DNA from: Alphaproteobacteria bacterium
Lineage (GTDB): Bacteria > Pseudomonadota > Alphaproteobacteria > SP197
Direction: 5' to 3'
Assembly: GCA_009694045.1 (NCBI GenBank)
Contig: SHVY01000011.1
Span: forward strand, 1-64,000
Length of the DNA: 64,000 bases
Shown here: positions 43,755 through 54,961 of the stretch, piece after piece
How positions within the stretch are numbered: the stretch's first letter is position 1
Layout: each line of letters opens with the position of its first letter
Notes under the pieces: generated by a model
Database searches by the model: none
The model's input: the letters and a program-made list of their open reading frames with translations, nothing else
Told to the model about the DNA's origin: nothing
Translations under genes and position numbers: made by a program

Positions 43755-44636
43755 GTGATGGCTCCTGTTCACAAGCCGTTGCAGGGCATCGGCCTCAACG
43801 TGCTGGCGACCATGCTGTTCGCGGTCGAGACCCTGATGATGAAGTGGCTGACGGCGGACTATCCGGTCATGCAGGTCCTCCTCTTGCGCAGCATCTTCGC
43901 CCTGATTCCGTCCTTTCTGCTGCTTCGCCTGGCTGGCGGCATCGATCTGCGCTCGCTCATGACCCAGCGGCCGGGGATGCATTTTCTCCGGGTCGCGTCC
44001 AGCGCGGTCGCGATGATCTCGTTCTACACGTCGATCACCATGCTGCCCCTGGCCGACGCGGTCGGGATCAGCTTTTCCGCGCCGCTGTTCATGGCGGCGC
44101 TGGCGATCCCGATCCTGGGCGAGCGCGTCGGCGGATGGCGTTGGGTCGCATTGGCGGTCGGGTTCTCGGGCGTCCTCTTGATGATCCGTCCCGGTGGCGC
44201 GGTGCTGGAGATCGGCGCGGCCATCGCCCTGCTATCCAGCGTGTTCTACGCGGTCAACATGATCATCACGCGCAAACTCGGAACGGGCGAACCCGGTGCC
44301 AAGCTGATCGTCTACAGCAACCTGTTCCACCTGCTGATCGCCGGCCTGTGCATGATCACCCGCTGGGAGACCCCGCCGTTGCGCGATCTGGCGCTGATGG
44401 CATCGGTGGGCCTGATCGCCGGCTTCGCGCAATTCGCCCTGGTGCAGGCCTATCGCTCCGCGGCGATCGCCACCGTGGCGCCGTTCGACTACGTGATGAT
44501 GATTTGGGCGGCGGGGTTCGGCTTCGTCATCTTCGCCGAGGTGCCGAACTGGCTCACGCTCCTGGGCGCCCTCGTCGTCGCCGTCAGCAATCTCGCCATC
44601 GTCGTCGGCGAGTCGCGGTGGCGTCAGCGGACCTGA
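43755..44636 (+). CDS. EamA/DMT family transporter
   Basis: About ten TM segments; PLADAVGISFSAPLFMAALAIPILGERVGGWRWVALAVGFSGVLLMIRPG. Confidence 0.92.
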   Translation: MMAPVHKPLQGIGLNVLATMLFAVETLMMKWLTADYPVMQVLLLRSIFALIPSFLLLRLAGGIDLRSLMTQRPGMHFLRVASSAVAMISFYTSITMLPLADAVGISFSAPLFMAALAIPILGERVGGWRWVALAVGFSGVLLMIRPGGAVLEIGAAIALLSSVFYAVNMIITRKLGTGEPGAKLIVYSNLFHLLIAGLCMITRWETPPLRDLALMASVGLIAGFAQFALVQAYRSAAIATVAPFDYVMMIWAAGFGFVIFAEVPNWLTLLGALVVAVSNLAIVVGESRWRQRT

Positions 44637-45622
44637 AGCTCGCGCCGGGTGCTGATGATGGTCCAGGGCGCGCCATTCACCACGCGGCTCAGCTCGTAAG
44701 TGCCGACGTAGACACCCGTTGCCCAGCCGCCATCGGGCCGCTTGCGGCCAGCGAACTTGAACCACTGCGCGCGATTCCGGTCGTGCCGATCGCTGATCTC
44801 GACCACGGGCGCACCGTCGGGGCCGAGGATGCGAAGGATCTCGACGTCGCCATCCCGGGTACCGAAGACATCCACCCAGAAGACCAACGCCGCCGCGTCG
44901 GCGGCGACCACGCCGGCCACGTACGCCCCGCGTCGAGCCTGTTCGGGATCGGGTTCGCCCGTCGCGTACCCGGCGCTCAACAGGCCGCCGGGCACATAGA
45001 CGAGGCCGCCCGCGTCGGCCCACAGCGGGGACCGCGCACCCCCGCAGGTCCACCCGGCTTCCGTCCCGACGAAGGGATCCACGGCCACGTCCGCCTGGCG
45101 CACCACGAACTCCAGGTGCGGGAACTCGGTGTTGCCCGACAGGCCGACCAGGCCGAGCGCATCGCCCGCGGACACTGGCTGGCCGGGCTCGACCGCGATG
45201 CTGCCCTGGCGCAGGTGGCTGTACTGGGTCTGCCAGCCGTCACCGTGGTCGATGATGACGGCGTTGCCCGCCTCCTTGCCGGCGACGGCAGCGGCGCCGG
45301 TCTGGCCCACGCTCACGTCCGCCATGCCGTCCCGCGTGCGCAGCACGACCCCGTCGGCGGCGGCGAGAACCGCGACCCCACCCGCCATCGCCACGTAGTT
45401 GGGCAGTCGAATGTCGGTGCCATCGTGGCCGTCGTAGGTCAAGGAGCCGCACGTGAAATCGGCCGTGGCGGGGCCCGGGTCGTGATCGAAGTAGTTCTGC
45501 ACGAAGCAGGTCACGCCCAGCGCGCAGGCCGCGGGGAACGCGAACGCGGGCGCCTCCCCCGCGTGGGCAGGCGCGGCGAAGACGGCCGCGAGAACCGCGA
45601 CGATGAGTTTCGCCACGCTCAC
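44624..45622 (-). CDS. M23 family metallopeptidase, secreted
   Basis: HDGTDIRLPNYVAMAGGVAVLAAADGVV, YSHLRQGSIAVEPGQPVSAGDALGLVGLSGNTEFPHLEFVV. Confidence 0.9.
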   Translation of the reverse strand: MSVAKLIVAVLAAVFAAPAHAGEAPAFAFPAACALGVTCFVQNYFDHDPGPATADFTCGSLTYDGHDGTDIRLPNYVAMAGGVAVLAAADGVVLRTRDGMADVSVGQTGAAAVAGKEAGNAVIIDHGDGWQTQYSHLRQGSIAVEPGQPVSAGDALGLVGLSGNTEFPHLEFVVRQADVAVDPFVGTEAGWTCGGARSPLWADAGGLVYVPGGLLSAGYATGEPDPEQARRGAYVAGVVAADAAALVFWVDVFGTRDGDVEILRILGPDGAPVVEISDRHDRNRAQWFKFAGRKRPDGGWATGVYVGTYELSRVVNGAPWTIISTRRELQVR

Positions 45623-47166
45623 CTCCTTAGGCCACTCGGAATGACGACCTGGAAGCGGGCTCCTTCCGGCCGGTCGGGGTCCGGGCCGACGTTTTCGGCA
45701 CGGATCGTACCGCCAAGGCCGGCGACGATCTGCCGCGCGATACTGAGGCCGAGTCCCGAATGGGTCCCGAAGGCCTCGCCCTGGGGTCGTTGCGAATAGA
45801 ACCGGTCGAAGACCGCCTCCAGGCGGTTGTCCGGGATGCCGGGTCCCTGGTCCTCGACCGTCACCTCGACATCGGCGTCGATCCGCCGGCCCCGGATGCG
45901 AATCGTTCCGCCCGGCGGGCTGAACGACAAGGCGTTGTCGACCAGGTTGCGGAAGACCTGGCCGAGCCGGCTCTCGTTGCCGCTGACGGTCAAATCGCCT
46001 TCGCTGTCGAGGGCGACCGCCGTGCCACCTTCGGGCTGCACCTCCACCAGCGTCTCCAGGAGGGTGGTGAGATCGACGGGGACGGCGTCGTCGCGGCTCA
46101 TCTCGGCGTCCAGACGCGAGGCGTTGGCGATGTCGGTGATCAGGCGGTCGAGCCGGCGGACATCGTCGAGCGCGAGCAGGAGAAGCCGTTCGCGCTGGGC
46201 CGGCTCGCTCACCCGCGCCGCCACCTCGATGGCGCTCCGGAGCGAGGTCAGCGGGTTCTTGATCTCGTGGGCGACATCGGCGGCGAACCGTTCGGTCGCG
46301 TCCATGCGGCGGCCCAGGGTCTCGGTCATCTCGATCAGCGCGGCACTGAGCTCGCCGACTTCGTCCCCGTGGTCGGTGAAATCCGGGATGGCATCGGCGT
46401 GGCCACGGCCCTGGCGCACCAGGTCGGCGGCCGCGGCGAGGCGACGCACCGGCCTGGCGATGGTGCTGGCGAGGTAGAGCGACAGGAGCACGGTCAAGCC
46501 CAGCGTGAGGGCGAAGAGAAAGAAGATCGTCGAGCGCACTTCACGCAGTTCCTGGTCCGAGCGGGTCATCTGGGTCGAGACCATGAGCGCACCAAGGACC
46601 TGCTTGAACCGCTGCACGGGCACCGCGACCGTCAGGATGTCGCTGTCACGGCCGCCGTCGCGGAGCGCGGAACCGTCGCCCCCATCGAGTGCGCGCATCA
46701 CCTCCGGATAGTCGCGCGCCCGCTGGGATGCGGCCTCGCGGTAGAGCGGCAGCGGAGTCAGACGCGGCAGCGGCGCCATGACGATCCGGTAGATCCGATC
46801 CCACCAGCGTCGCATCATTCCGGGGGGCGGCAATTCCTCGGCCTGCACGTCGCCGCCCGCGGTTTCCAGGTCGCGACTGTCGGCGATCATCGCGCCACCG
46901 GGGCCGAACAGACGGTAGCGCGACGCCGTCGATCCGCTGAGCCGACGTATGAGGGCGCGGGCTTCGCCGGTGTCGATCGACCCAGGGTCGTCCCCGGCAC
47001 CGACTACGACGACGGTGCTGCCGAGCGCGCCGGCCACGAGGCGTCCTTCGTTCAGAAGCGCCGCCGTCTCGCCGGCGATCAGACCCTGCCGGTAGTTGTC
47101 GAGGTAAAGCAGGCCGGCGGCGAACAACACCAAGGGCAGAACATTGATGATGAGAATCCGCCGCAT
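45619..47166 (-). CDS. chvG: Sensor histidine kinase ChvG
   Basis: HAMP region, H-box FAADVAHEIKNPLTSLRSAIE, N/G boxes; paired with chvI; start approximate. Confidence 0.9.
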   Translation of the reverse strand: MRRILIINVLPLVLFAAGLLYLDNYRQGLIAGETAALLNEGRLVAGALGSTVVVVGAGDDPGSIDTGEARALIRRLSGSTASRYRLFGPGGAMIADSRDLETAGGDVQAEELPPPGMMRRWWDRIYRIVMAPLPRLTPLPLYREAASQRARDYPEVMRALDGGDGSALRDGGRDSDILTVAVPVQRFKQVLGALMVSTQMTRSDQELREVRSTIFFLFALTLGLTVLLSLYLASTIARPVRRLAAAADLVRQGRGHADAIPDFTDHGDEVGELSAALIEMTETLGRRMDATERFAADVAHEIKNPLTSLRSAIEVAARVSEPAQRERLLLLALDDVRRLDRLITDIANASRLDAEMSRDDAVPVDLTTLLETLVEVQPEGGTAVALDSEGDLTVSGNESRLGQVFRNLVDNALSFSPPGGTIRIRGRRIDADVEVTVEDQGPGIPDNRLEAVFDRFYSQRPQGEAFGTHSGLGLSIARQIVAGLGGTIRAENVGPDPDRPEGARFQVVIPSGLRR

Positions 47167-47230
47167 GAGCGGCGACGCCGGGCGCCGCTTGGGCTCCCTC
47201 GTCGCGGCCGCGCGGGCGATCGGACGGGTG

Positions 47231-47950
47231 TCAGGCCTGCCGGTAGCGATAGCCAATGCCGTACAGGGTCTCGATGCCGTTGAAGTCCGTGTCCACTGCC
47301 TTGAACTTCTTGCGCATGCGCTTGATGTGGCTATCGATCGTGCGGTCGTCGACGTACGCCTCGTCGTCGTAGGCGGCATCCAGAAGCTGGTTGCGGCTCT
47401 TGACGTGTCCGGGGTGTTGGGCCAGGGCCTTGAGGATGAGAAACTCGGTCACGGTCAGCGCGATCGATTGGCCGCGCCAGGCGCAGAGGTGGCGCCCGGG
47501 ATCCAGCACCAGATCACCGCGCTCGATCGGCGGATCGCCGGCGCCGGTTTTGCCCTTCTCCCGGCGCAGCTCGGCGCGCCGCAGAACGGCGTGAACCCGT
47601 TCGATCAGCAGGCGCACGGAAAACGGCTTGGCGATGTAGTCGTCGGCGCCCATGCGCAGGCCCATGGCCTCGTCGACTTCGTCGGCCTTGGAGGTCAGGA
47701 AGATCACCGGCATGTCACCATCCCGGCGCAGTCGTCCGAGCAGTTCGAGGCCGTCCATCCGCGGCATCTTGATGTCCAGCACGGCAAGGTCGACCGGCTC
47801 CTGACCGATGCCGCGCAGGGCGGCGGCGCCATCGGTGTAGGATTTCACGCGATAGCCCTCGGCCTCGAGCGCCATGGTGACCGAGGTCAGGATGTTACGG
47901 TCGTCATCGACCAGGGCGATGGTTTGCGGCATGTTGGTCTCGACGTTCAT
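47231..47950 (-). CDS. chvI: Response regulator ChvI
   Basis: [55 protein letters not shown], winged-helix [28 protein letters not shown]. Confidence 0.94.
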   Translation of the reverse strand: MNVETNMPQTIALVDDDRNILTSVTMALEAEGYRVKSYTDGAAALRGIGQEPVDLAVLDIKMPRMDGLELLGRLRRDGDMPVIFLTSKADEVDEAMGLRMGADDYIAKPFSVRLLIERVHAVLRRAELRREKGKTGAGDPPIERGDLVLDPGRHLCAWRGQSIALTVTEFLILKALAQHPGHVKSRNQLLDAAYDDEAYVDDRTIDSHIKRMRKKFKAVDTDFNGIETLYGIGYRYRQA

Positions 47951-47993
47951 GGACGGGGATCCTTGTGGAACCCCAACAGAGTCCATGTGGATT

Positions 47994-48755
47994 ATGTCCT
48001 ATTTTGGACGGGAGACGGGAGTGTCATCGTCGCCAACCCATGAACCCCCCGCAGCCGTCGCGCGCCGCCTGGTTCGCGGCGCGACGACCGCGACCTTGGC
48101 AACCACGCTGGCCGGGGACCGGCCCTGGCCGTACGCGTCCCTGGTGCAGATCGCGACCGATGACGCCGGCGCGCCCCTGCTGCTCATTTCGACCCTGGCC
48201 CAACACACCAGGAACATTGCCGCCGATAGCCGGGTTTCGGTCCTCGTCGATGGCACCATCGGCCTGGACGAACCCCTGACGGGACCGCGGGTGAGCCTCC
48301 AGGGGCGCGCCGTGGTGTCCGCGGGCGGGCGCGACCGAGCCCGCTACCTGGCCCGCTACCCGGCAGCGCGGGTTTACGCGGGATTCGGCGATTTCCAGCT
48401 CTATCGAGTGGTGCCGGAACGCGGGCATCTGGTGGCTGGGTTCGGGCGGATCACGTGGATCGACGGCGCGGACCTGACGCTCGCCCCCGACCAGGCCTTA
48501 GCGATCGGGGCGATCGAGGATGGCGTGCTTGCGCACATGAACCGGGATCACACCGACGCCGTCCAGGCCTATGCCGAAACGCTGCCGGGCGTAGCCGGAG
48601 ACGGCGCGGTGCTGGTCGGGTTCGACGCCGAGGGTTGCGATCTGCGGGTCGGCGCGCGCCTATACCGCTTGACGTTCGCGGCGCCGGTGACCGACGCTGC
48701 CTCGGCACGGGCGACCCTGGCCCGGCTCGCGGCCGAAGCCAAGGCGAAAAAGTAA
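47994..48755 (+). CDS. HugZ-like pyridoxamine 5'-phosphate oxidase-fold / DUF2470 protein
   Basis: [44 protein letters not shown]-terminal [15 protein letters not shown]. Confidence 0.87.
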   Translation: MSYFGRETGVSSSPTHEPPAAVARRLVRGATTATLATTLAGDRPWPYASLVQIATDDAGAPLLLISTLAQHTRNIAADSRVSVLVDGTIGLDEPLTGPRVSLQGRAVVSAGGRDRARYLARYPAARVYAGFGDFQLYRVVPERGHLVAGFGRITWIDGADLTLAPDQALAIGAIEDGVLAHMNRDHTDAVQAYAETLPGVAGDGAVLVGFDAEGCDLRVGARLYRLTFAAPVTDAASARATLARLAAEAKAKK

Positions 48756-48841
48756 ACCATTGCACGTCGTTGGCATGGGGCTTGCCACGGCGGGGGAGGC
48801 GGGCTTGAATCCTGTTTCGTATCGGTTCGCGCGACGCCCCC

Positions 48842-48867
48842 TTGTTAACTCCTTCGTTGTTAACTCC
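48842..48867. promoter_or_regulatory. Direct repeat TTGTTAACTCC-N4-TTGTTAACTCC upstream of pckA
   Basis: Perfect 11-bp direct repeat, 15-bp period, 28 bp before the pckA ATG. Confidence 0.6.
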
Positions 48868-48894
48868 CTCCACGAACCAGGATTTGGTAAACGC

Positions 48895-50502
<1,608 letters not shown>

Positions 50503-50552
50503 ATCGGGCCCTTTCCGCAGGAGCGTTTGGTGGGGCCAGCAAGGGCGAGTCG

Positions 50553-51179
50553 GTGAACCTCGGCGAGCGCTACTTCAGCCGGATCGGGAACGACGCTCAG
50601 GCCGAAGGGGCGATGCACGCCGTGGCGCTCGGGTACTACGTGCTCGCGGCCCTGCAAGCGGTGAGCGGCTCCGTCATGTCCGTCATAGCGGAGGGCAATC
50701 GGGCGATCGCGATCGTCGACACGCTCCTGATCTTCTTGGCGTTCAACATGCAGCGGAGCCGCAGCCGCGTGTTCGCCGTGGGTTTGATGTTGGCCGCGCT
50801 GTTGGCGCTGTCCTCGACGATTCTTACGCGGATGGGACTTCTGAACGGCGGGGCGGATGTCTTTCTCGCGGTCGCCAGCGTCTATCTCGCCGGGCGCGCC
50901 GTCTACGCCACGACGGCCTATCACCGCCGCCGCGGAAGCCATGTCGATTTGCGGATCGCGGCGATCAAGAACCTGGTCGGGCTCGCGCTGTTCGGGGTGT
51001 TCGGGCTGCTGGTCGGCGCGGCCGACGACGCCGGCATGGCGCTGGGGCCCCAGCAACCGACGCTCCTGAGCATGATCCTGCTGCTGTCGGTCATGGTCTA
51101 CAGCCTGGCCTTCGCGTCGTGGTTTCCCTGGCTCGGCCGGCGATCGATCATGCAATCGACGCGCCCGACGGGGACTTGA
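50553..51179 (+). CDS. Hypothetical multi-TM membrane protein
   Basis: Five to six hydrophobic segments; long ORF without recognised motif. Confidence 0.55.
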   Translation: MNLGERYFSRIGNDAQAEGAMHAVALGYYVLAALQAVSGSVMSVIAEGNRAIAIVDTLLIFLAFNMQRSRSRVFAVGLMLAALLALSSTILTRMGLLNGGADVFLAVASVYLAGRAVYATTAYHRRRGSHVDLRIAAIKNLVGLALFGVFGLLVGAADDAGMALGPQQPTLLSMILLLSVMVYSLAFASWFPWLGRRSIMQSTRPTGT

Positions 51180-51204
51180 GTCCCCGCCGGGGAACGTCGC
51201 CGCA

Positions 51205-51540
51205 TCACGCCACGAGCCTCCGGTCATTGTCGTTGTCGTAGTCGTTCCAGGCGAAGGTCTGGGCGACATACGGGATCTCCGACCGGCTGAGACCGATATC
51301 CCGGAGCGTGCGGTCGTCGAGCCGGCCGAGCTCCCGGGCAACCGACTGCTCCCGCACGGCGCTGACCAGGAACCGGGACAAACGCGCGGCGGCCGCGCCG
51401 ATCCACCGGAATGGCTTGGCGGATGACTCGGTCCGGGTCTTGGCCGCCGGGGCGTGGGTCACGACGTCGTGTTGCCGAAAATCGGCACTACCGCCGTATC
51501 CCGCGCCATAGATGGAGGTTAGTATTTCGAACATCGTCAT
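51205..51540 (-). CDS. DUF1127 domain protein
   Basis: ELGRLDDRTLRDIGLSRSEI motif. Confidence 0.88.
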   Translation of the reverse strand: MTMFEILTSIYGAGYGGSADFRQHDVVTHAPAAKTRTESSAKPFRWIGAAAARLSRFLVSAVREQSVARELGRLDDRTLRDIGLSRSEIPYVAQTFAWNDYDNDNDRRLVA

Positions 51541-51674
51541 GGTCCTTGCTCCTTGTCCCACCCGGCGCCAGGATTGGCTCATTACTGGCCTATGTGGGAG
51601 AAATATGCGACGCCTCGGGCCGATGACAAACGACCAATCCTCATATATCACGTGAGAAAAAGTATCGTATAGCC

Positions 51675-52588
51675 ATGGCCAGACGCCTGCCACACCTGAA
51701 CGCTCTGCGTGCCTTCGAGGCGGCCGGACGGCACGGCAGTTTCACGCGCGCGGCGGCGGAGCTGCATGTGACTCACGCCGCCATCAGCCATCAGGTGCGG
51801 GCGCTCGAGGAGCATCTCGGCGTGTCCCTGTTCCGGCGGACCACGCGGGCCGTGAAGCTGACCGACGCGGGTCAAACGCTGCTGCCGGTGATGACCAAGG
51901 CGCTTGATGCCATGGCGGATGCGATCCAGCGGCTCGGCGCCGACGACGCGACCGGTTCCCTGACGGTCGGCGTGACCCCGGCCTTCGCGGCCCGCTGGCT
52001 GGTGCCGCGCCTCGCCGGGTTTCAGGCCGCCCATCCCGAGATCGACGTGCGGCTGGCGCCGTCGTACCAGCTCGTCGATTTTACCCGCGACGAGGCCGAC
52101 CTGGCGGTGCGCTATGGGCACGGGCGCTGGTCTGGCGTGCGCGCCGACAAGCTGCTGTCCCTCGACACCGTTCCGGTGTGCAGCCCGGCGTTGCTCACGG
52201 GACCAAACCCGCTGCGGACGCCGGCCGACCTCAAGCACCACACCCTTCTGCACGATGACCTTGGCGAGGTCTGGCGCCGCTGGCTGGTGGCCGCCGGGAT
52301 CGACGGCATCGACCCGACCCGGGGTCCGAAGTTCGGCGACGAAAACCTGATGCTGCAGCAGCCATCCAGGGCCAGGGCGTCGCGGTGAGCGAGAGCGCGC
52401 TGGTCGCCACCGACATCGCCGCCGGCCGGTTGGTGCGGCCGTTCGACGTCGTGTTGCCATCCGCCGCCGGCTATTACGTGGTCTATCCCACCCGATCCGC
52501 CGATCGCCGCAAGGTCAAGGTCTTCCGCGACTGGCTGTTCGCCGAGGCGGAGGCCGCTACCGAGGGCCGGACCGTGGGTTCGCGGTAG
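51675..52588 (+). pseudogene. LysR family transcriptional regulator (GcvA-like), frameshifted
   Basis: LPHLNALRAFEAAGRHGSFTRAAAELHVTHAAISHQVRALEEHLGVSLFRR; break near 52361, then SESALVATDIAAGRLVRPFDVVLPSAAGYYVVYP in +1 frame. Confidence 0.88.
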
Positions 52589-53513
52589 AGTCGTGGCGCG
52601 GGCCGGCGGCGATCGACTTCTGGCGATCGAAATCGGCCCGCTTCTGGGCGATCTCCTCGGGGTTCAGCCGCGCGATGTTCGCGTAGTCGAGCTTCCAGTC
52701 CGGATCGGCGCTCCAGGCCAGGGGCGACTGCACGGTGGTGCGCGGGCCCGGGGCCGCCTCCAGGACGCGCAGGGCCAATTCCAGGGTGAAGGCCTGGGAG
52801 GCGGGGTCGTGCGGCCGCCCGGCGGCGTTGCCGAGGGGAAAATCGGAAAACAGCAACCGGGGCACGCCCACGTACTCGATGATGTCCTTGGCGCAGCCCA
52901 TGACGACGGTGGCGATCCCGGCCGCTTCCAGGAGCCGCGCGATCAGGGCCGCGGTCTGGTGGCAAACCGGGCAGTTGGGCACCAGGATCGCCGCGTCCGC
53001 GCCGTCGGCCTGGCAGCGGGCCACGATCTCGGGGCCGTCGCGGTCGAGCGTCATCCGGTGGCTGCGGTTGGTGGGCGCACCGTGGAATCGCGGCGCGAGG
53101 GCGATGCGACCCTCTTGCGCGCGACGGCGAAGTTCGGGAAGCGGAAAATAGGTGCCGGGATCCGCCGCCGTCGTGTGCTTGCGGTCGATGGCGATGTGGG
53201 AAATCCGGAGGTCGTGGTCCCGCGCCGCAGCGCCGGAATAGACATCGTGGAACTTGGCGGCCGCGTTGTAGGGCGCCCCGGGTCCCTGGTCCCCCTTGTC
53301 CGGCTGGTGGGGTGCCGCCGTGGTGACGAGGGCGACCCGGCTGGCGGCCAGCGGCTTGGCCAGCGGCTGGAACGGCACGCCGGCGTAGTGCGCCCATTCG
53401 TAGGGCGCGCCATAGCCCAGCGCCTGGTAGTACTCCTGGATCCGCGCGAGGTACGGGATCGGCGCGTCGTGGGACGGGGCAAAGCCAAAGGCATCCGCAC
53501 GGTCGGTGGTCAA
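52557..53513 (-). CDS. Glycine/sarcosine/betaine (or D-proline) reductase component B-like protein, Cys form
   Basis: IPYLARIQEYYQALGYGAPYEWAHYAGVPF; ILVPNCPVCHQTAALIARLLEAAGIATVVMGCAKDI; TTG start with GGAG upstream. Confidence 0.6.
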   Translation of the reverse strand: MTTDRADAFGFAPSHDAPIPYLARIQEYYQALGYGAPYEWAHYAGVPFQPLAKPLAASRVALVTTAAPHQPDKGDQGPGAPYNAAAKFHDVYSGAAARDHDLRISHIAIDRKHTTAADPGTYFPLPELRRRAQEGRIALAPRFHGAPTNRSHRMTLDRDGPEIVARCQADGADAAILVPNCPVCHQTAALIARLLEAAGIATVVMGCAKDIIEYVGVPRLLFSDFPLGNAAGRPHDPASQAFTLELALRVLEAAPGPRTTVQSPLAWSADPDWKLDYANIARLNPEEIAQKRADFDRQKSIAAGPRHDSTANPRSGPR

Positions 53514-53580
53514 ACGCCTGTCTCCTCGGTCGGCGGCGAATGATAGCATCCTCGGTCGGTGGGAAGGGGAAGGGGCCCCG

Positions 53581-54942
53581 ATGGTCGACCAGAGCCTGCG
53601 CGGGTTTCTCGACGATCTCGAGGCCAGGGGCGATCTGCATCGGATCACCCGATCGGTCGACCCCAGGTTCGAAATCGGGGCGATCCTGGCGTTGCGGGAT
53701 CGGGGACCGGCGCAGCTCTTCCAGAACGTCGCGGGCCACGCCCTTCCGCTGGTCGGCAACCTGTTCAACGGGCGCGATCGGATCGCCCGGGCGCTCGGCG
53801 TCCAGGCGGGCGATCTCGACGCCCATTGCCAGGAAGCGCTGCGCCGCCCGGTGCCGCCGCGCATCGTCGCCACGGCACCGGTTCAGGAGGTCGTACGGCG
53901 GCAGGATCTGGATCTCGGACGGCTCCTGCCCGTGCCGCACTGGTTCGAACGCGAGGCCGCGCCCTACATCACGGCCGGGGTGATCGTCGCCAAGGATCCC
54001 GAAACGGGTCGCCGCAACGTCTCGATCGCGCGGCTTCGCCTCGAAGGCGGTGCGCGGCTGCTGGCCGGCATCGCCCGCAATCATCACCTGGCGATCCTGG
54101 CCGAGAAGGCCCGGTCGCGCGGGCGTTCGCTCGAGATTGCCGTCGCCATCGGCAACCACGCCGCGGTGCTGCTCGGCTCGCAGATGTACGTGGCCCTCGG
54201 CGAGGACGAGTTCGACATCGCCGGCGGGTTGCTCGGCGCACCCGTCGACCTGGTGGCGTGCAAGACCGTCGATCTCGAGGTTCCGGCGGCGGCCGAGATC
54301 GTCCTCGAGGGCGTGCTCGATCCGGACCAGACGATCCCGGAAGGTCCGGTCTCGGAATTCCCCGGGTTCTACGTCGACTACGGGCCGGGCATCGGGGTCG
54401 AAATCCGCTGCGTCACCCAGCGGCACGATGCGATCTATCAGGCGATCCTGCCGGGATTGGCCGCCGAGCATTGCCTGCTCGGCGCCGTGGCGATCGGCGC
54501 GACCCTGACCCGCGACCTGCGTCGGGTCATCCCCGCCGTCCGCCGGGTGTTCGTGACCGAAGGCGGCATGGGGCGGCTGCACGCGGTCATCGCCATGCAT
54601 CGCCCGCGTCTGGGCGAAGGCAAGTGCGCGGCCCTGCTCGCCTTCGGAACCGTCAACCTGCTGAAGTTGATCACGGTCGTCGACGACGATATCGACCCGG
54701 AGGATTCGCGGGCCGTCGAGTGGTCGCTGGCCGCACGGTTCCGCGGGCACGAGGACCTGATCGTGCTGCCGGGGGTGAAGGCCGACCGCTGCGATCCCGT
54801 GCACGAGAACCTGGTGGTCACCAAGGTCGCCATGGTCGCAACGACTCGGCCGGGCGACGGCGAGCCCCACGGCCGTTCCGAGTTCGCCCGGCCGCCGCGG
54901 GACATCCTGGATCGCGTCACCCGCGACCTCGCCAGCTACTGA
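53581..54942 (+). CDS. UbiD family decarboxylase
   Basis: LRGFLDDLEARGDLHRITRSVDPRFEIGAI; EGPVSEFPGFYVDYG; HAVIAMHRPRLGEGK; VVDDDIDPEDSRAVEWSLAARF. Confidence 0.93.
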   Translation: MVDQSLRGFLDDLEARGDLHRITRSVDPRFEIGAILALRDRGPAQLFQNVAGHALPLVGNLFNGRDRIARALGVQAGDLDAHCQEALRRPVPPRIVATAPVQEVVRRQDLDLGRLLPVPHWFEREAAPYITAGVIVAKDPETGRRNVSIARLRLEGGARLLAGIARNHHLAILAEKARSRGRSLEIAVAIGNHAAVLLGSQMYVALGEDEFDIAGGLLGAPVDLVACKTVDLEVPAAAEIVLEGVLDPDQTIPEGPVSEFPGFYVDYGPGIGVEIRCVTQRHDAIYQAILPGLAAEHCLLGAVAIGATLTRDLRRVIPAVRRVFVTEGGMGRLHAVIAMHRPRLGEGKCAALLAFGTVNLLKLITVVDDDIDPEDSRAVEWSLAARFRGHEDLIVLPGVKADRCDPVHENLVVTKVAMVATTRPGDGEPHGRSEFARPPRDILDRVTRDLASY

Positions 54943-54961
54943 CGGATTGGGAGAACGACCC

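Noticed and set aside
51170-51185. GGGGACTTGAGTCCCC hairpin at the end of the membrane protein gene as a terminator
   Set aside because: Stem is short and there is no T run; not enough to call an intrinsic terminator.
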